From Beroe ovata (Eukaryota > Ctenophora > Nuda > Beroida > Beroidae): 12,455 nucleotides of DNA. The stretch lies in the NCBI GenBank assembly GCA_946803715.1, contig CAMPET010000003.1:645834-658288 (forward strand), in the 5' to 3' direction. The translations under genes were made by a program, and so were the position numbers. This document shows, one piece after another, positions 8,367 through 12,455 of this stretch (the stretch's first letter is position 1; each line of letters opens with the position of its first letter). Under the pieces are notes generated by a model. The model was given only the letters and a program-made list of their open reading frames with translations. It searched no databases and was not told the origin of the DNA.

Positions 8367-9071
8367 TTTGCGACATGATAGACCCAGCACGATAGAATAC
8401 CTACTATCAATGATGCCATGATAACTCACTCCTACATAGTTTCTTCAATCCCCCTTCCCCCTTCATGCTCTCACAATTGCTATTCCTGCTAATCTCATTC
8501 AATTATGTGACATTTGATCATTTGGAGAATCTTCACTCATAGCTGCATGATTGTCACAGGCTTGTTATTAAATTAACCGTTTATAATAACCGCTTTCCTT
8601 CCTGCTTCTATTTGTGACTCAAGGGCCTCTGAGCTTCTGCAATAGATTGCATTGAACACAACCCTCCTGCGTGGGTTGCTATGATGAACAGTGAACAAAC
8701 TGAGCATCACTCCTATTTTATAAAACCTTGTTTGATCTACAGACATATTATTTGATGTTCTTTCCTATTATAGTCTTAGAGTCAATGTTGCATGTACTCT
8801 TGCGACCTGTTCATGGATTATCATGAATGAATGGTGATTCAAGGAGAAAGCATATCTTGTTCGGTGTAAGACACAGTCTGAGCACGAAATAATCTGACAC
8901 TACTGCAGAGTGCAGATCATGATATGCACTCAAAACATCCGTCCTACCATTCATCAAACATGGCAACATGTAACTAGTGACCTCATATTTCACCAGTTGT
9001 ATATGTTTGCTTTTCCATTATTGCTTTGATATAGCATATTGTTATACTCTGCGTATTACCTGCTAGAAACC

Positions 9072-9176
9072 ATGATGCAACAGCTGGTTTTGCCCGATGT
9101 GTATACAGCACCTAGGAGCCAGCGCTCGGCTTCAGTACGGGCATTTTACTCTACTTGTATCGCAGTAATAACTTAA
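9072..9176 (+). other. GC-richer island with a 34-codon ORF, possible repeat fragment
   Basis: A short island in AT-rich surroundings, with clustered palindromes (GTATAC at 9101, CCTAGG at 9111, AGCGCT at 9121) framed by TGCCCG (9091) and CGGGCA (9138). A 34-codon ORF (MMQQLVLPDVYTAP...) spans it. The palindromic layout suggests a fragment of a dispersed foldback repeat rather than a gene. Confidence 0.25.
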
Positions 9177-9253
9177 TAATTGTTCTCTAATATTTGATCT
9201 TCTTTTGCGTGCTTGATCTCTCTTCCCCGATACTATAATAACAGGATAGTAAA

Positions 9254-9303
9254 TCTTTTTATTTTATTTTTGTTATACTTTTGTCATTATTTTTTTATTT
9301 ATC
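9254..9303. repeat. T-rich low-complexity tract
   Basis: Runs of T broken by single A, G or C bases, with no longer period. Of no clear function. Confidence 0.6.
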
Positions 9304-9599
9304 TGTGTAATTTGTTTGATCGTGCTTCAGCCAAACTACCGATTTTTTTATTTGCTGGATTAATATAGGCGTGGATAATAAGACGCTATTTATAATTTTC
9401 TCAATTATGGAACTGTCAGCAGCTTTAAATTAAACCAGTAAACTACGGTACTCAAAGTTTTAGTCACTTACTAGGAGTTATGTTATTATGATGCTAGATA
9501 TTTAACGATGATGGCGTGAATTCGAATAACATTGATTAAGGAGTCACGATCATGCGATCATGAGGAGATCCTCACATCTTACTACTTATAATTGGTCCT

Positions 9600-9786
9600 C
9601 ATATCAAGGGGCTGGCAAGCCCCTCGCGGCATCTGTAGGTAGTGTTACACGTGCGAGCAAAAAGGGCCCGAAGGGCCCTTTTTGCGAGCTCGCTCACCGA
9701 GGCGGCCCGAAGGGCCGACTCGGTGAGCTTTGTGCGTTTATGTAACGCGCGAAAAGCTGCGACGCTTGCCAGACCCTATACATATG
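9600..9786. mobile_element. GC-rich double-hairpin foldback element
   Basis: The outer arms pair imperfectly: CATAT...CTGGCAAG (9600-9619) with CTTGCCAG...ATATG (9765-9786), and GTTAC/GTAAC-type segments inside. Each arm carries a hairpin. Hairpin 1 (9657-9685) has perfect 13-base arms closed by a GAA loop. Hairpin 2 (9692-9728) has 17-base arms with one mismatch, also with a GAA loop. The centre is the palindrome GCGAGCTCGC (9684-9693). The element is far more GC-rich than its flanks, which suggests an inserted foldback or MITE-like unit. No clear target duplication was found. Confidence 0.6.
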
Positions 9787-10050
9787 TTTTTCCAAACTAG
9801 CCGAATTTCGACTNCTGATGTCGAACTAAGTTCCCCGGAGCAAAGCTTCAATGTATCAGGACCACTGATTGAAAATTTTCCAGTTCCACCAGCCACTCCG
9901 ACTTTCGAGGAGCAGCTCCGTCGTTTTCTTGCTGAAGAAACCGGTTGTAAGCTACCAAAACACTTTAGCTTAAGTGATGTAAAACGTGTTTTTACCACTT
10001 TTCCTGATAAAACTATTTTTCGAAAATGCTTTGAGACGGAGGCATCCTAA
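9784..10050 (+). CDS. Unrecognised coding-like ORF (possible terminal exon)
   Basis: An 88-codon reading frame from ATG 9784 to TAA 10048; alternatively, an exon starting at 9801 after the acceptor-like TCCAAACTAG. Its composition is protein-like: FEEQLRRFLAEETG, LPKHFSLSDVKRVF and TIFRKCF suggest helical segments, and codon use resembles RIF1. One ambiguous base (9814) makes one residue unknown. I do not recognise the family. It abuts the foldback element and precedes a transposase remnant, so it may be a piece of the same mobile element or the last exon of a gene whose other exons were not found. Confidence 0.4.
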   Translation: MFFQTSRISTXDVELSSPEQSFNVSGPLIENFPVPPATPTFEEQLRRFLAEETGCKLPKHFSLSDVKRVFTTFPDKTIFRKCFETEAS

Positions 10051-10226
10051 ATCATTTCATAATGAAGATGTGAAAACCTAGTGATAAAATCTGCACTAAG
10101 GCACTCACGAGCTAGTGCTTGTTTTTGGTCCAAGACATTGGGTGGCCTCCTTAGGTCAACTATATTCAGTGTATGTCAGTCAAAGCTCAAGATACTACCA
10201 GTCTGATACAGGAGCACTGGAAATAA

Positions 10227-10914
10227 TTTAGAGATATCACACTAGCTAGCCTAAATATTAAAGATATGTCGTCAATTCCTGTACAAGTTTCCCTTGACGC
10301 CACCGCTGTGACTGGACGTGTAAACAGCAGAGGTAGTCAGGATTAATCGGAAACACGTCGAATTCTCTACAGTTAGTCAACAGATATGCCGACAACGCAA
10401 ACATGCGTTCGATACATCCCTCAGCCTGGTGAGCCATCGTTGTAATACAAACAGTCTCACCCTCAATTCTATCCAAGCATTCCCAGAGTTGGTAGTCAGC
10501 GGAGCGATTACTAGGTGTACAAGCTATATGACCATTATGGCAGTACCTTTAATCCTGGACACTAAACCTTACTGCTTGGGTGTTTATTCTGTGCCAGCTA
10601 ACCATAGCTCCATAGCTCTTTCCGCAGCCCACAAGCTCATACACACTGAAGCTACTGCAGCAGGGATTGAAGTGATCACATTTCCTGGTGATGGTGATTC
10701 TTTTCTGAGGTCATTGCAGTAGGGAGGAAGCAATGAGTGTAGCAGAGGATTTGATTGGTTAACTGAGCTTGGGATCCCTCTTCAGTGTAGGTTCAGTAAA
10801 AATGATAAGTATGCAACTTTTGGTATGCAGGACCTCCTCCACAACCTTAAAAAGACTCGTACCAATATAAAGCAGACAGAAGCAGTGCTTGGTTTCTGGG
10901 TTGGATTTGAATAG
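10227..10914 (+). pseudogene. Decayed transposase-like gene
   Basis: Three frames hold protein-like segments in order: 10227-10346 (VSLDATAVTGRV), 10337-10432 (LIGNTSNSLQLVNRYAD) and 10429-10914. The last has an in-frame TAG at 10720 and contains PYCLGVYSVPANHSS, ITFPGDGDSFLRSL and MQDLLHNLKKTRTN. The aspartates in SLDATAV and GDGDS, and the DxxHxxKKxR pattern, resemble conserved positions of RNase H-fold DDE transposases, including the DxxHxxKxxRN element seen in P-element/THAP9-like proteins. That is recognition by pattern, not by alignment. Two frame changes and the stop make it non-functional. Terminal repeats were not identified. Confidence 0.55.
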
Positions 10915-10983
10915 GTGAGACCAAATTTAAATGATAAGTAACTTTTTACTAGGTTCATATGTAACATTAACATTGTAGATTTT

Positions 10984-11006
10984 CCATCACGGAACTTCCG
11001 TCATGG
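10984..11006. repeat. 23-base near-palindrome
   Basis: CCATCACGGAA and TTCCGTCATGG pair around a central C, with one mismatch (10 of 11 positions). It lies 70 bases after the transposase remnant and might be a leftover of an element end. Confidence 0.5.
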
Positions 11007-11137
11007 AAGTATAGTTGGCAGTATNCACGGAAAAATAAGAAACCTCTAGCCTAGGATTTCAATAAGTTTCTTATAAAAAAACTGAGTGTATGTAGTTGAT
11101 ACAAGTCCAGCACTATACTTTAACAAACATATACACA

Positions 11138-11155
11138 TCTCTCTCTCTCTCTCTT
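11138..11155. repeat. (TC)n microsatellite
   Basis: About eight uninterrupted TC units. Confidence 0.95.
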
Positions 11156-11372
11156 TGGACACTCATACTGTGTCACTCACACACAAGGCCGATACTACTA
11201 TAACCTGCGATTACTGTTGACACAATTGTTGAGGTAAGATGTTGAGATGTATCCTTCTTCTGATACGTGTTTTCTGAAGCCCGGAGGTGCTAACTGAACA
11301 GTATTTCACTTCCTACCATATTGCAATGTTCATCATGGATGAATGTTATTGAATATCATACAGTGTGAATAT

Positions 11373-11410
11373 CACACACACACACACTACACACACACAC
11401 ACACACACAC
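11373..11410. repeat. (CA)n microsatellite, interrupted
   Basis: Roughly eighteen CA units with one TA interruption near 11388-11390. Confidence 0.95.
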
Positions 11411-11731
11411 TCACTATGATACAAATTCAGCAATCAGGCATTTCCCAACACTTCCTTTGTAGCTGCTACAGCAAACAGCAGGTGTTAGAGTGTGTTATAG
11501 TGGGATATGTATAGTGTGATACTGATGTCAGTGTGACATAGAGTGCTTCGGTCTTTCTCTCTCAGTACAAACTACAAAGGGAATTTTAATATGTATTGGC
11601 TAACGAACTATATGACAGTATTTCATGATTGAAAAACTGTTCAAAATCTCCTTTAGACTCAAAAAAAGCATATTCTTCTTCCAAGAATCATCCACCATTT
11701 GTCCTCCCTTCTTCTCCCTATTATAAGAGTT

Positions 11732-11775
11732 ATCACTCTATTATACACATGATATCACTCTGTTATACCCATCAC
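11732..11775. repeat. 22-base tandem repeat, two copies
   Basis: Copies at 11732-11753 and 11754-11775 share the core ATCACTCTxTTATAC with three or four differences. Confidence 0.75.
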
Positions 11776-11858
11776 ACTAACTCATTGATCACACATAATA
11801 GTCACATGTAAATCGTAGTCAATGATATTGCCACAGCAAATGTTCGTTCTATTACACC

Positions 11859-12124
11859 ATTTTTCCCAAAACCAAATGGGATTTGGTTGTTTCTGTTCGC
11901 GGCATCTGGCGTTCTTTATTCTAAACTCTATGATATGAAAAAGAACGCGGCATATTTGACAGACTGCCGTCACATCACGTGTAGAAACACTGCAGCTTTT
12001 TCTAGTGATGTGGCGGCAGTCTGTCAAATATGCCGCGTTCTTTTTCATATCATAGAGTTTAGAATAAAGAACGCCAGATGCCGCGAACAGAAACAACCAA
12101 ATAATATTTGGTTTTGGGAAAAAT
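11859..12124. mobile_element. Long inverted repeat (MITE or foldback element)
   Basis: Two arms of exactly 120 bases (11859-11978 and 12005-12124) match as inverted complements at 116 of 120 positions with no gaps, around a 26-base loop. Mismatches are one near the loop (11970/12013) and three adjacent ones near the outer end (11878-11880/12103-12105). The outer ends read ATTTTTCCC and GGGAAAAAT. Flanks share CACC (11855-11858 and 12127-12130), but no clean target duplication is seen. There is no transposase gene inside. ORFs on both strands across it are a by-product of the symmetry. Very high arm identity implies recent origin or conversion between arms. Confidence 0.85.
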
Positions 12125-12455
12125 ATCACCGTTTTTCAGTCCTAGAAAAGTGAGATATTCCTCAATTTCATCATATAGACGTTTCGAGTGGAATTTTCCT
12201 AATTGGTCAATTATCCAATTAGCTAATTAAGACATAAAGTGAACTTAAATCGATTGCTATAATCAGTAAGGACTTAAGCATCATATAATTTCGTTGAAAA
12301 AACCTGCCTATCTGCTTTACATCACGAGATATCGACCTTAATTAGGTTAATTAGGTCAGCTGAATAATGAGGTTTTCGGAGTAACCGTACAAGTATCATA
12401 AAATTGCACAGAAACGAACCAAAGCCTCGATTCCCGTTGGAATAACGAGTATATC
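12125..12455. other. AT-rich non-coding end of window
   Basis: No ORF of note. It contains the 12-base palindrome AATTAGCTAATT (about 12218-12229) and a TTAATTAGG-type direct repeat near 12340-12357, both common in AT-rich sequence. Confidence 0.5.

Larger units (their letters stand above)
7314..9599. other. Non-coding 3' flank of RIF1
   Basis: AT-rich sequence with no convincing ORF on either strand. It must contain the RIF1 3' UTR, but the end of the transcript cannot be placed. Items inside it are an ATTAAA near 7630, a splice-acceptor-like tract ending at 7985, a strong hairpin at 8290-8366, a GC-richer island near 9072-9176, and a T-rich tract at about 9254-9303. Confidence 0.7.
10915..11858. 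other. Non-coding, microsatellite-containing stretch
   Basis: AT-rich sequence with no supportable ORF. It holds a 23-base near-palindrome (10984-11006), one ambiguous base (11025), CT and AC microsatellites, and a 22-base tandem repeat. Confidence 0.6.

Noticed and set aside
8811-8993. 60-codon minus-strand ORF
   Set aside because: A length expected by chance in about 2 kb of non-coding DNA; no motif, no splice context.
9560-9745. 61-codon ORF across the double hairpin
   Set aside because: It is dictated by the GC-rich palindromes (repeated KGPKGPF/GGPKGR-like translation) and not by a protein family.
11782-12153. ORFs on both strands (115 and 88 codons) with almost the same peptide
   Set aside because: They arise from the inverted symmetry of the 11859-12124 element, which reads similarly on both strands; not independent genes.
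12200-12358. Possible second inverted repeat (CCTAATT ... AATTAGG)
   Set aside because: Only about 15 of 20 positions agree in very AT-rich sequence; likely chance.

Overview
The window is eukaryotic, from an invertebrate (probably early-branching) metazoan. One strand carries a long gene broken by short GT-AG introns of 72 to 257 bases, with T-rich acceptor tracts. The surrounding DNA is AT-rich and holds microsatellites, foldback repeats and a decayed transposase. Two single ambiguous bases (9814 and 11025) point to a draft assembly. Compact introns would suit a sponge or similar lineage, but nothing here fixes the phylum, so the taxon is a guess.

Positions 1-280 are the end of an intron carrying a 104-base tandem repeat. 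Positions 281-7313 hold the 3' part of a RIF1 gene (replication timing and double-strand break repair factor) in seven coding exons. Together they encode about 2060 C-terminal residues; the N-terminal HEAT-repeat region lies off the left edge. The assignment rests on four things: the LTKHQ...VPVMYNSLD segment that follows the HEAT domain in RIF1, a long SQ/TQ-rich disordered middle, the paired PP1 docking motifs SILK and RVTF, and the C-terminal domain with IKTIGDLxxLT. The six splice junctions were chosen because reading phase, GT/AG signals and family conservation agree at each one.

Positions 7314-9599 are non-coding 3' flank. They contain a pre-miRNA-like hairpin near 8290-8366 and a small GC-richer island near 9072-9176. 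Positions 9600-9786 form a GC-rich foldback element whose two arms each end in a hairpin with a GAA triloop. Next to it lies an unrecognised coding-like ORF (to 10050). It is followed by a transposase-like pseudogene (10227-10914), broken by two frame changes and an in-frame stop. The right end is repeat-rich: CT and AC microsatellites, a 22-base tandem repeat, and a 266-base inverted repeat (two 120-base arms, 116 of 120 positions matching) that looks like a recent MITE or foldback insertion.

RIF1 is the only intact conventional gene. The most notable points are lineage-specific features of the protein: an AT-hook, duplicated short linear motifs kept at protein level, and a C-terminal domain split by an acidic insertion of about 500 residues. 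The foldback elements downstream are the other main interest.
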